A DNA stretch of 6,790 nt from an uncultured Campylobacter sp. (GTDB taxonomy: Bacteria > Campylobacterota > Campylobacteria > Campylobacterales > Campylobacteraceae), in contig CALIWP010000198.1 of the NCBI GenBank assembly GCA_938046705.1, positions 1 to 6,790 on the forward strand, in the 5' to 3' direction. The position numbers were made by a program, and so were the translations under genes. This document shows, piece by piece, positions 1 to 5,213 of the stretch; within the stretch, counting starts at the first letter, position 1, and each line of letters starts with the position of its first letter. Below the pieces are notes generated by a model that was not told the origin of the DNA, did not search any database, and saw only the letters and a list, made by a program, of their open reading frames with translations.

Positions 1-271
1 TACCGTAGCCTCGTAGCACGACGCAGCCGCCCTCAAATTCGTTTAATATAGCAATGCCCAGCGGCGTCTTTCCACTGCCGCCTAGGGTTAAATTTCCGAT
101 GCTGATAATCGGGATGTCAAAATCTAAAGCTTTGCTAAATTTGGATTTTAAAATCACGCCCGCACAGTAAATCCAGCTAAGCGGCAAAAGCGCAATAGCT
201 AGGCACTTTTGCCATAAATTTGGAGTGTAAAAATACTCCTGCACGAAGGCGTAAATTTTCCTTTTAAACAC
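1..271 (-). CDS. lpxK: Tetraacyldisaccharide 4'-kinase, N-terminal part (runs off the window)
   Basis: LpxK phosphorylates the 4' position of the tetraacyldisaccharide 1-phosphate lipid A precursor at the inner face of the cytoplasmic membrane, using ATP. I translated this by hand; 90 codons are inside the window and the C-terminal two thirds lie beyond base 1. A hydrophobic membrane-anchoring stretch spans about residues 23-41. It is followed by IPIISIGNLTLGGSGKTP (53-70), which carries the LpxK-type P-loop GGSGKT (64-69), and by VLRGYG (85-90), matching the family's RGYG motif. The start is taken as GTG at 271-269: an in-frame TAG lies four codons upstream, so no earlier start is possible, and the other candidate is the GTG at codon 10. 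No strong ribosome binding site is visible. The GTG overlaps the last 8 bases of the upstream aminotransferase homologue, which suggests translational coupling. The family call is firm; the exact start is less sure. Confidence 0.9.
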   Translation of the reverse strand, partial: MFKRKIYAFVQEYFYTPNLWQKCLAIALLPLSWIYCAGVILKSKFSKALDFDIPIISIGNLTLGGSGKTPLGIAILNEFEGGCVVLRGYG

Positions 272-1400
272 GCGTTTTGGCTACTTCTCGCACGCTCTCG
301 CAGATATAGGCGACCTCTTCGTCGCTAAGCGCGTTGTAAACGGGCAGCGAAAGCACCTGCTGATAGGTTTTTAGCGCATTCGGGAAGGAATTTACCTTAA
401 GCCCGTATTTGCTTTTATAGTAGCTTAAAAGGTGCATCGGTTTGTAGTGAAGCGCCGTGTGGATGTCGCGCTCTAGTAGCTCCTTAGCGAACCCGTCGCG
501 GTTTTTGTCGATCTTGATGATGTACTGAATATAGACGTGGTCGCGCTTTTTGATCGGTAGCGAGACGTGCGGGCAGCCTGCGAGCTCTTTGTCGTAGATG
601 GCGGCGATCTGTCTGCGCCGAGCGATAAATTTATCCGTCTTTTCAAACTGCGCCACCGCATACGCTGCGCAAAGCCCCGTTAGATCATACTTCACGCCGA
701 TATCTACGACGTCGTAGACGTAGCCTAGGTTGCCGTCTTTATCTATGCCGCCATTCACGATCGCGTGGTTTCGCAGTAGTCTAGCGCGCTCGGCGATGGC
801 ATCGTCGTCCGTTAGCATAAAGCCGGCCGTTGCGATCGGGTTTGTGAGCTGCGAATGCACGTTAAAGCAAGAGATAAGCGAGCGGTCATCAGAGCCGATT
901 TTTACGCCGTTATAGGTTAGGCCGACGGACTTGCCGGCGTCATCGAGCACCTTTACGTCGTACTCCTGCGCGATAGTGTAGATCTCGTCCATATCCGACG
1001 CCTGCCCTCCGACGTGGTTTACGAAGATACCTTTTAGCTTTTTGTGATTGTGCACTTTTAGCGTGTCTCGCAGCGATTGGGGGTTCATGTTAAAGTCGTC
1101 TTCGTTGATGTCAACGAATATCGGCTCGGCGTCAAAATGCCTGATCGCCTGCGCCACGCTCGGAGTAGAGTTTACCGAGCAGATGATCTTGTCGCCGCGT
1201 TTTAGATCCATCGAACAAAGCGCCAAATGGTGAGCGGCGCTGTTGTTATTTGTCGTAACGGCGTGCTTTACGCCAAAATACTCCCTAAGCTCGGACTCCA
1301 GCCTCTCCACGATCACCGAACCGTGGTCGTTTAGAGCCTCTTTGATGAGCGTAATCTCGGCCTCGTCGATAGTAGGTCTATAAAACGCTATCTCTTCCAT
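264..1400 (-). CDS. DegT/DnrJ/EryC1/StrS-family aminotransferase homologue lacking the PLP lysine
   Basis: The 378-residue length is normal for PLP-dependent sugar aminotransferases of the DegT family, which act on nucleotide-linked keto sugars. Family landmarks are visible in order: the NSAAHHLAL segment (53-61), FVDIN (95-99), the loop GGQASDMDEI (131-140), VLDDAG with the PLP-ring aspartate near D154, LLRNHA (208-213), AAYAVAQFEK (245-254), HYKPMHL (318-324), and SLPVYNALSDEE (351-362). The oddity is at 177-194: where the family has a motif like SFxPxKxxxxGEGG, this protein reads SCFNVHSQLTNPIATAGF. There is no lysine between K167 and K221, and the glycine-rich GEGG is lost. It may therefore be a pseudoenzyme or use different chemistry. 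The ATG at 1400 has an AGGAGG site four bases upstream. It sits between nadE and lpxK and overlaps lpxK by 8 bases. The family is secure; the substrate and even aminotransferase activity are unknown. Confidence 0.85.
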   Translation of the reverse strand: MEEIAFYRPTIDEAEITLIKEALNDHGSVIVERLESELREYFGVKHAVTTNNNSAAHHLALCSMDLKRGDKIICSVNSTPSVAQAIRHFDAEPIFVDINEDDFNMNPQSLRDTLKVHNHKKLKGIFVNHVGGQASDMDEIYTIAQEYDVKVLDDAGKSVGLTYNGVKIGSDDRSLISCFNVHSQLTNPIATAGFMLTDDDAIAERARLLRNHAIVNGGIDKDGNLGYVYDVVDIGVKYDLTGLCAAYAVAQFEKTDKFIARRRQIAAIYDKELAGCPHVSLPIKKRDHVYIQYIIKIDKNRDGFAKELLERDIHTALHYKPMHLLSYYKSKYGLKVNSFPNALKTYQQVLSLPVYNALSDEEVAYICESVREVAKTRV

Positions 1401-1654
1401 TGTGCCTCCTTGTTTTTTATTTTTATCTTACCTTCTGCATTTCTTTTTTTGTTTTTAAATTTATTTTGCCGCCAAATTTACGGCAGTTTTATCTATATTT
1501 TACTTTCAGAAAAATCATCGCGACTTTGCCGTTAAATTTACCGTATCTCAAAGCCGAGCAAATTTGACACCAAACAAGCCGTCAAATTTCACCGTTTTTG
1601 ACTTTCAAAACCTCAGCCAAATTTATCGCCGTAGCCGTAAATTTAGCTCAAATT
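1401..1654. repeat. Non-coding gap with eight AAATTT-centred motifs
   Basis: This stretch between the end of nadE and the aminotransferase homologue has no plausible gene. It contains AAATTT eight times, mostly in contexts such as GCCAAATTTACGG, GTTAAATTTACCG and GTCAAATTTCACC, so the repeats share flanks as well as the core. One copy forms a small hairpin at 1467-1485, with stem TGCCG/CGGCA and loop CCAAATTTA; no U-run follows it on the minus strand. A TATAGA box on the minus strand at 1497-1492 could be a -10 element for the downstream gene, about 90 bases before its ATG, but this is weak. I see no convincing terminator for nadE, so read-through from nadE is possible. Confidence 0.5.
1405..1410 (-). 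promoter_or_regulatory. Consensus ribosome binding site of the aminotransferase homologue
   Basis: The minus strand reads AGGAGG, a full anti-Shine-Dalgarno match, four bases before the ATG at 1400-1398. It is the strongest site in the window and fixes this start codon. Confidence 0.75.
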
Positions 1655-2410
1655 TTACTCACAGTCCAAGCTAGCAACGGGCGGCAACGAGAGTTTAAAT
1701 TTATTCGCTCTCATCCTTGAAAATATCATCGCAACGAGCTTTGGGTCAAATTCGCACGCCAGCTCGGCCTCGCTTTTACTCTGCGTCAGACGTAAAACTT
1801 CATCCAGCCGCTCGTAGCTATAGCCTATATCAACCTCGTCGCTTTGCCCTTCCCAAAGGTCGGCAGACGGGGCTTTTGCGATGATTTTTTCATCGATGCC
1901 TAGTTCGCGCGCCAGCTCGTAAATTTCAGTCTTAAAAAGCTCGCCGATCGGATTTAGCGCGCACGCCATATCGCCGTAGATCGTGCCGTATCCAAGAAGG
2001 CGCTCGCTTTTGTTGCTAGTACCCACGACTAGCGCGTTTGTCTTTGCCGAATAGTCGTAAAGCAGGCACATCCTGGCTCTTGCGCTTAGATTTCCCATAC
2101 GCAAATTTGACAGCGGCTCGCCGATTTGCGCGGTAAAACTATCCAAAATCGGCTGGATTTCGATGATTTTATGCGTTATTTTTAGATCTTCGCAAAGCTT
2201 TAGCGCGTCGCTTAAATTTCGCTCGTTTGAGTACTTCGTCGGCATCAAAAGCGCATGCATTTCAAAGCCCGTGCGCGCGCAAAGAGCGGCTACAACGGCA
2301 GAGTCCAGACCGCCGCTAACGCCCAAAACAAAACCATTTGCGCCGCTTTTTTGGAGGTAGCTCGTCAAAAACTCGGTTAGCTTCAGGCTGATTTGCGAAT
2401 AATTTTTCAT
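1655..2410 (-). CDS. nadE: Ammonia-dependent NAD+ synthetase
   Basis: NadE converts nicotinic acid adenine dinucleotide to NAD+ with ATP and ammonia, the last step of NAD biosynthesis, in the cytosol. It is 251 residues from the chosen start, which fits the short ammonia-using form with no glutaminase domain. The ATP-pyrophosphatase P-loop SGGLDS is at 32-37, with LLMPT (53-57), LYDYSA (116-121), GTSNKSE (129-135), GYGTIYGD (139-146) and the late KAPSADLWEGQSDE (178-191) all characteristic. An in-frame GTG four codons upstream (2422) would give 255 residues, but no ribosome binding site precedes it. The ATG at 2410 has GGTGA eight bases upstream and gives a typical N-terminus. The gene diverges from the hydrolase at 2529, as I recall for Cj0810/Cj0809c of C. 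jejuni. It is transcribed towards the aminotransferase homologue and lpxK. The function is confident; the start is moderately so. Confidence 0.95.
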   Translation of the reverse strand: MKNYSQISLKLTEFLTSYLQKSGANGFVLGVSGGLDSAVVAALCARTGFEMHALLMPTKYSNERNLSDALKLCEDLKITHKIIEIQPILDSFTAQIGEPLSNLRMGNLSARARMCLLYDYSAKTNALVVGTSNKSERLLGYGTIYGDMACALNPIGELFKTEIYELARELGIDEKIIAKAPSADLWEGQSDEVDIGYSYERLDEVLRLTQSKSEAELACEFDPKLVAMIFSRMRANKFKLSLPPVASLDCE

Positions 2411-2444
2411 AACGATTATCACCGATAAATTTAAATTCTAAAAT

Positions 2445-2450
2445 ATTATA
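2445..2450 (-). promoter_or_regulatory. Probable -10 box of nadE
   Basis: On the minus strand the sequence reads TTGTATAATATTTTAG, giving a perfect TATAAT 34 bases before the nadE ATG. The region upstream is a T/A-rich run without a clear -35, as is normal for Campylobacter sigma-70 promoters. Transcription would start near 2438. No operator was recognised. Confidence 0.5.
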
Positions 2451-2490
2451 CAATTTTTTTATAAAATTTAACTTTTAAGCTTAAAAAATA

Positions 2491-2496
2491 TACAAT
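2491..2496 (+). promoter_or_regulatory. Candidate -10 box of the metallo-hydrolase gene
   Basis: The plus strand carries TACAAT inside TATACAATTT (2489-2498), 32 bases before the GTG at 2529, in an AT-rich region. The same ten bases occur at 2447-2456, so a second start or simply AT-rich sequence is possible. It is assigned by position and resemblance only. Confidence 0.35.
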
Positions 2497-2528
2497 TTAT
2501 TTTAATTAAATTTTATAAAAGGACAAAC

Positions 2529-3152
2529 GTGAAAATTTTTTCAAAACCATGCGGAGATTATCAAACCAACTGCTACGTAATATCCAAAAACGGGCGCGAG
2601 ATTATCATTGATCCAGGTCAAGATTCATATGACTTTGTCGTTAAAAATTCACACGCGCCACTCACTATTTTAAACACTCACGGGCATTCCGATCACGTTC
2701 TTGACAATGTTAGCTTAAAAAATTTTTTTAATGTTCCGGTTTACATCCACAAAGACGATAATTTCATGCTTCATGACGATCTTTGGGATGTGGGGCAGCA
2801 GCCGATGTATGACGCGATCTGCGTAGGCGGAGCGAAATTTGAGGACGTTAAATTTAACATAGAGGACTTTGAGATCGAGTTTATGCACTTTCCGGGGCAT
2901 ACGCCGGGATGCTGTATGGTGCGCGTGGATGAGGCGATTTTTAGCGGCGATTTTTTATTTAACGGCTCGATCGGGCGCTATGATTTTCCGTTTTCAAACG
3001 CCGAGGATATGCGCCAAAGCCTACTAAAATGCAAAAATTTGCAAGGAGATTTTGTACTGTATCCAGGCCACGGAGATAAAACGACGCTAAAAGCCGAGCA
3101 GGCGAATTTGGACTTTTGGATAAATATGATCGGTAGGGAGATAAGATTTTAA
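2529..3152 (+). CDS. Metallo-beta-lactamase-fold hydrolase (glyoxalase II/YcbL type)
   Basis: This is a 207-residue cytosolic protein with the full metal-binding set of the metallo-beta-lactamase fold: THGHSDH at 50-56 (H51, H53, D55, H56), H124 in PGHTPG, D141 in FSGDFLF, and H181 in PGHG. The GSIGR that follows D141 and the short C-terminus resemble YcbL-like type II glyoxalases, thiolesterases that usually bind one or two zinc or iron ions; the true substrate cannot be read from sequence. The start is GTG at 2529, supported by AAAAGGA ending five bases upstream. It is the only plus-strand gene here, divergent from nadE, and matches the place of Cj0809c in C. jejuni as I remember it. The 5' part is more AT-rich than its neighbours. 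The fold and metal site are firm; the substrate is unknown. Confidence 0.9.
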   Translation: MKIFSKPCGDYQTNCYVISKNGREIIIDPGQDSYDFVVKNSHAPLTILNTHGHSDHVLDNVSLKNFFNVPVYIHKDDNFMLHDDLWDVGQQPMYDAICVGGAKFEDVKFNIEDFEIEFMHFPGHTPGCCMVRVDEAIFSGDFLFNGSIGRYDFPFSNAEDMRQSLLKCKNLQGDFVLYPGHGDKTTLKAEQANLDFWINMIGREIRF

Positions 3153-3353
3153 CGGGTCAAATTTGAACTTTTAAGATTTTTAAAAAAACCGCGCTAAATT
3201 TAAAGCAGTCAAGCCAAACAAAACGGCAAATTTGGCGTTAAATTTATGCTGGTTTTCCCAAAATACCGCCAAAAAATGGCATAAAATCAAATTTAAAAGA
3301 AAAGACGGCGCTAAATTTACCGCGCCGCCAAATTTCATCAAATTTGACCGAGC
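3153..3353. repeat. Convergent intergenic region with eight AAATTT-centred motifs
   Basis: This region between two converging genes holds no convincing gene. AAATTT occurs eight times in 201 bases, often as GTCAAATTTGA, GCTAAATTTA or GCCAAATTT, like the gap at 1401-1654. Inverted repeats include GCCAAA (3213-3218) with TTTGGC (3231-3236), and the GC-rich hairpin listed separately at 3295-3327. I see no good U-tailed terminator for the plus-strand hydrolase. Confidence 0.5.
3295..3327 (-). terminator. Probable Rho-independent terminator of the flhA-thioesterase gene run
   Basis: Read on the minus strand, 27 bases after the thioesterase stop, a perfect six-pair GC stem CGGCGC/GCGCCG (3327-3322 with 3311-3306) encloses a ten-base loop containing AAATTT. 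The tract TCTTTTCTTTT (3305-3295) follows at once. On the plus strand there is no U-run after the stem, so it should act mainly on the leftward transcript. Confidence 0.6.
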
Positions 3354-3890
3354 TTACGCGTTTTGCTTCGCCTCTTCTTTGCGTTTTGCTTCGTTGCGTC
3401 TTTGTGCGGCTTGTTTTTGCAAGTTCGTTTTGTAAATTTTAAAGATATGATCCTCTAAAATCACGACCTGAAAAGTCCCCTCAAATACCTTTATATCGTT
3501 CGTCGTGCCAGTTACCCGCACCTCGCGCTTTTTGCTCTCATTAAAGTGCGAGCGCGCGTCAAATTCGATCGCTTCGTTTAGCTTGGTCGGCGCGAAAAAA
3601 TGTATCTTAGCCCCGATAACTACGCTAAAAGTCTCATTGACCGCCGCCATCGCCGCGTAGCTAGCCGCCGAAAAAACAAACCCGCTATGTATAAGTCCCT
3701 CGCTATCGGCCACCATGTCGCTAGTGGCGAAAAAGCGCGTTTTGGCGCGGTTTGGCTCGAGCTGCGTCACGGCGCCACTAAGACCGATTTTTATATTCGG
3801 CGAGGTTTTTAGCTCGTTGCGAAACGGATTTTCATCCTCTGGCAGTACGACCCCGTCGCTACTGTTGTCGTCGTAGATATTTTCGTCCAT
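3354..3890 (-). CDS. Hotdog-fold acyl-CoA thioesterase-like protein (Cj0977-type)
   Basis: A single hotdog domain occupies about residues 30-148 of 178. The helix signature is SEGLIHSGFVFSAASYAA (63-80), followed by the strands VVIGAKIHFFAPTKL (90-104) and VFEGTFQVVIL (135-145). This pattern matches PaaI/FcoT-like acyl-CoA thioesterases and most closely, from memory, Cj0977 of C. jejuni, a hotdog protein needed for host-cell invasion and controlled together with flagellar genes. The N-terminal 25 residues are acidic. The C-terminal 25 (about 153-178) are rich in K, R, E, Q and A and probably helical. The ATG at 3890 is preceded by AAAGGTG, only 11 bases after the cmoB stop; in C. jejuni the cmoB-like Cj0976 also precedes Cj0977. 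No sigma-28 box is evident in front of it here. Catalysis and substrate are not shown by the sequence. Confidence 0.75.
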   Translation of the reverse strand: MDENIYDDNSSDGVVLPEDENPFRNELKTSPNIKIGLSGAVTQLEPNRAKTRFFATSDMVADSEGLIHSGFVFSAASYAAMAAVNETFSVVIGAKIHFFAPTKLNEAIEFDARSHFNESKKREVRVTGTTNDIKVFEGTFQVVILEDHIFKIYKTNLQKQAAQRRNEAKRKEEAKQNA

Positions 3891-3901
3891 TTTTCACCTT
3901 T

Positions 3902-4807
3902 TTATACGCTTAGTTTTAGATAGACCCGTTTTGGTGCGGGATAGCCCTCGACCGTGCGCGCAGGGTCTGCGGGATCAAGGAAATCGCCCAAACTCTGACC
4001 CAAGATCCACTCGGTTTTTCGCTGCTCGTGCGCGTCCGTCGGCTTTGTAGCCAAAATTTGCGCGTCTTTAAAATTTGCCCTCTCGCACCAGTTTAAAAGC
4101 GCGCTAATAGTCGGCACGAAGTAGATATTTGGTATCTTTGAGTAGGTATTTTTGGGGCTCAGGGCAAAATCGCCCTCCATATCAAGATACATCGTGTCCA
4201 AAAATAGCTCGCCGCCCGCATTTAACGCGCCTTTTAGCTCTTTTAGCGTACGCACGGGATCGCTTCTGTGATAGAGCACGCCCAGGCAAAAGAGCACGTC
4301 AAATTTGACGCCGTAGTGCGGCAGATGCTCGACGCCTAGCAGCTCGTACTCTATGCCCGAGCGCGCAAACGCGTCGATAAATTTAAACTGCAAAAAGCTC
4401 ATCACGCCAGGATCAAAGCCAATCAGCTTTTTTGGGTGCTGGAGCAACATACGAAAGAGATAGTAGCCGTTGTTGCAGCCGATATCGCCCACGACCTTGT
4501 CCGCTAGATCCATGTGCGGCGCGAGTAGGTTAAATTTGACAAAACTCCTCCACTCGCTGTCGATAAAGATATCGTCTATCTTAAACGGCCCCTTGCGCCA
4601 CGAGCGTAAATTTAGTGCCGTTTGCAGCGTCTCTTCGCGCTCCGCTGGCGTTAAATTTGCACTTATCTCGACTATATCGTCAAATTTGAGCTCAAATTCG
4701 CGTCCCTTAAATTTAGCCGCCAGCTCCTCTACCTCACGCATCAAAGGCGCGTAGGTTTTGCCCGCCAGCTCCCTAGTCTTCGCCGCTCTAGCCGCTTCTA
4801 AACCCAT
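3902..4807 (-). CDS. cmoB: tRNA U34 carboxymethyltransferase
   Basis: CmoB transfers a carboxymethyl group from carboxy-S-adenosylmethionine to 5-hydroxyuridine at position 34 of certain tRNAs, completing the cmo5U wobble modification. The protein is 301 residues from the chosen ATG, a little shorter than the E. coli enzyme. Matching landmarks are LNLRSWRKGPF (66-75 or so), IDSEWRS, the SAM-site glycine motif GDIGCNNGYY (107-116), GVLYHRSDP (176-184), RKTEWILGQSL (263-273), and FLDPADPARTVEGYPAPKR (near the end). K72, Y179 and R294 align with the carboxy-SAM contacts I recall for E. coli (K91, Y200, R315). The start is ATG 4807, which shares its A with the lipoprotein stop (TGATG); an in-frame GTG one codon earlier is the alternative. 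It relies on CmoA to make its cofactor; cmoA is not in this window. The call is confident. Confidence 0.95.
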   Translation of the reverse strand: MGLEAARAAKTRELAGKTYAPLMREVEELAAKFKGREFELKFDDIVEISANLTPAEREETLQTALNLRSWRKGPFKIDDIFIDSEWRSFVKFNLLAPHMDLADKVVGDIGCNNGYYLFRMLLQHPKKLIGFDPGVMSFLQFKFIDAFARSGIEYELLGVEHLPHYGVKFDVLFCLGVLYHRSDPVRTLKELKGALNAGGELFLDTMYLDMEGDFALSPKNTYSKIPNIYFVPTISALLNWCERANFKDAQILATKPTDAHEQRKTEWILGQSLGDFLDPADPARTVEGYPAPKRVYLKLSV

Positions 4808-4986
4808 CACTCCGTCCAGTCGATGATATTTTTAGGGCACTCTTTGTGATAGACGCCCGTCGCGTCGTAGTACTCCTTGCACTCGTTGTAGTACTTCGTC
4901 GTCACGCCGCGATCGTTTAAAAACACGCATCCGCCCAGCATAGCCGCCAGAGCCGAAAAAAATAAAATTTGCGCTAGAGTTTTCAT
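4807..4986 (-). CDS. Small putative lipoprotein, 59 residues
   Basis: I found this by translating the minus strand. The N-terminus reads MKTLAQILFFSALAAMLGGC: a lysine, a hydrophobic core, and the lipobox LGGC with the lipidation cysteine at C20. This predicts export and anchoring in the inner or outer membrane. The mature part of about 40 residues is polar and tyrosine-rich, with two more cysteines (C36 and C50) that could pair in the periplasm; no known domain is recognised. Its ATG overlaps the stop of the preceding 75-residue gene (ATGA), and its TGA overlaps the cmoB ATG (TGATG). The perfect frame fit at both ends supports a real, translationally coupled gene. A seven-T run lies in the signal-peptide codons. 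The function is unknown. Confidence 0.8.
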   Translation of the reverse strand: MKTLAQILFFSALAAMLGGCVFLNDRGVTTKYYNECKEYYDATGVYHKECPKNIIDWTE

Positions 4987-5210
4987 TTGAAAAATTTAGC
5001 GTGCTTTTTCTTCATGTATTCGACGACTTCGAGCACCTCGTCCACGCCTTCGGCACCCGAGTTTTCTAGCGCGTCGTCGATACACTCGATGTAGGTCTCT
5101 GCGGCGTCTTGTAGCCTATCTTTTTTCACGCCGGCATAATAAAGCATCGCCTCCAGCATCATCGAAAGCTCGTAGCTTAGCTCGTCCACGGTAGGTTCTA
5201 TTTCTTTCAT
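4983..5210 (-). CDS. Small acidic protein of unknown function, 75 residues
   Basis: I do not recognise this protein. It is acidic over most of its length (many D and E), is likely all helical, and ends in the basic stretch YMKKKHAKFFK (65-75). There is no signal peptide or membrane segment, so it should be cytosolic; it has one cysteine (C43). The ATG at 5210 comes three bases after the stop of the DHH gene, with AAGGA spanning that stop region as ribosome binding site. Its stop TGA overlaps the lipoprotein ATG by four bases. The coupling on both sides suggests steady co-production with these neighbours, but nothing shows a shared pathway. Confidence 0.75.
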   Translation of the reverse strand: MKEIEPTVDELSYELSMMLEAMLYYAGVKKDRLQDAAETYIECIDDALENSGAEGVDEVLEVVEYMKKKHAKFFK

Positions 5211-5213
5211 TTT

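Noticed and set aside
2411..2422. Earlier GTG start for nadE at 2422
   Set aside because: No ribosome binding site precedes it, and the ATG at 2410 gives a normal NadE N-terminus with a weak but placed GGTGA.
3358..3393. 13-base direct repeat GCGTTTTGCTTCG near the end of the hotdog gene
   Set aside because: The copies are 23 bases apart and read in different frames, so they are not a protein repeat; the lysine- and alanine-rich tail makes such a match likely by chance.
3232..3435. Plus-strand open frame of 67 residues through the convergent gap
   Set aside because: It runs antisense into the end of the hotdog gene, has no ribosome binding site, and its cysteine- and phenylalanine-rich product looks like a translation of the opposite strand.
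4470..4754. Plus-strand open frame of 94 residues inside cmoB
   Set aside because: It is fully antisense to a strongly identified cmoB, and its serine/leucine-rich product has no recognisable family.
4956..4962. Run of seven A (T in the coding strand) in the lipoprotein signal peptide as a phase-variation switch
   Set aside because: Seven A/T is short, and phase-variable tracts in Campylobacter are typically longer poly-G/C runs, so slippage is possible but not supported.
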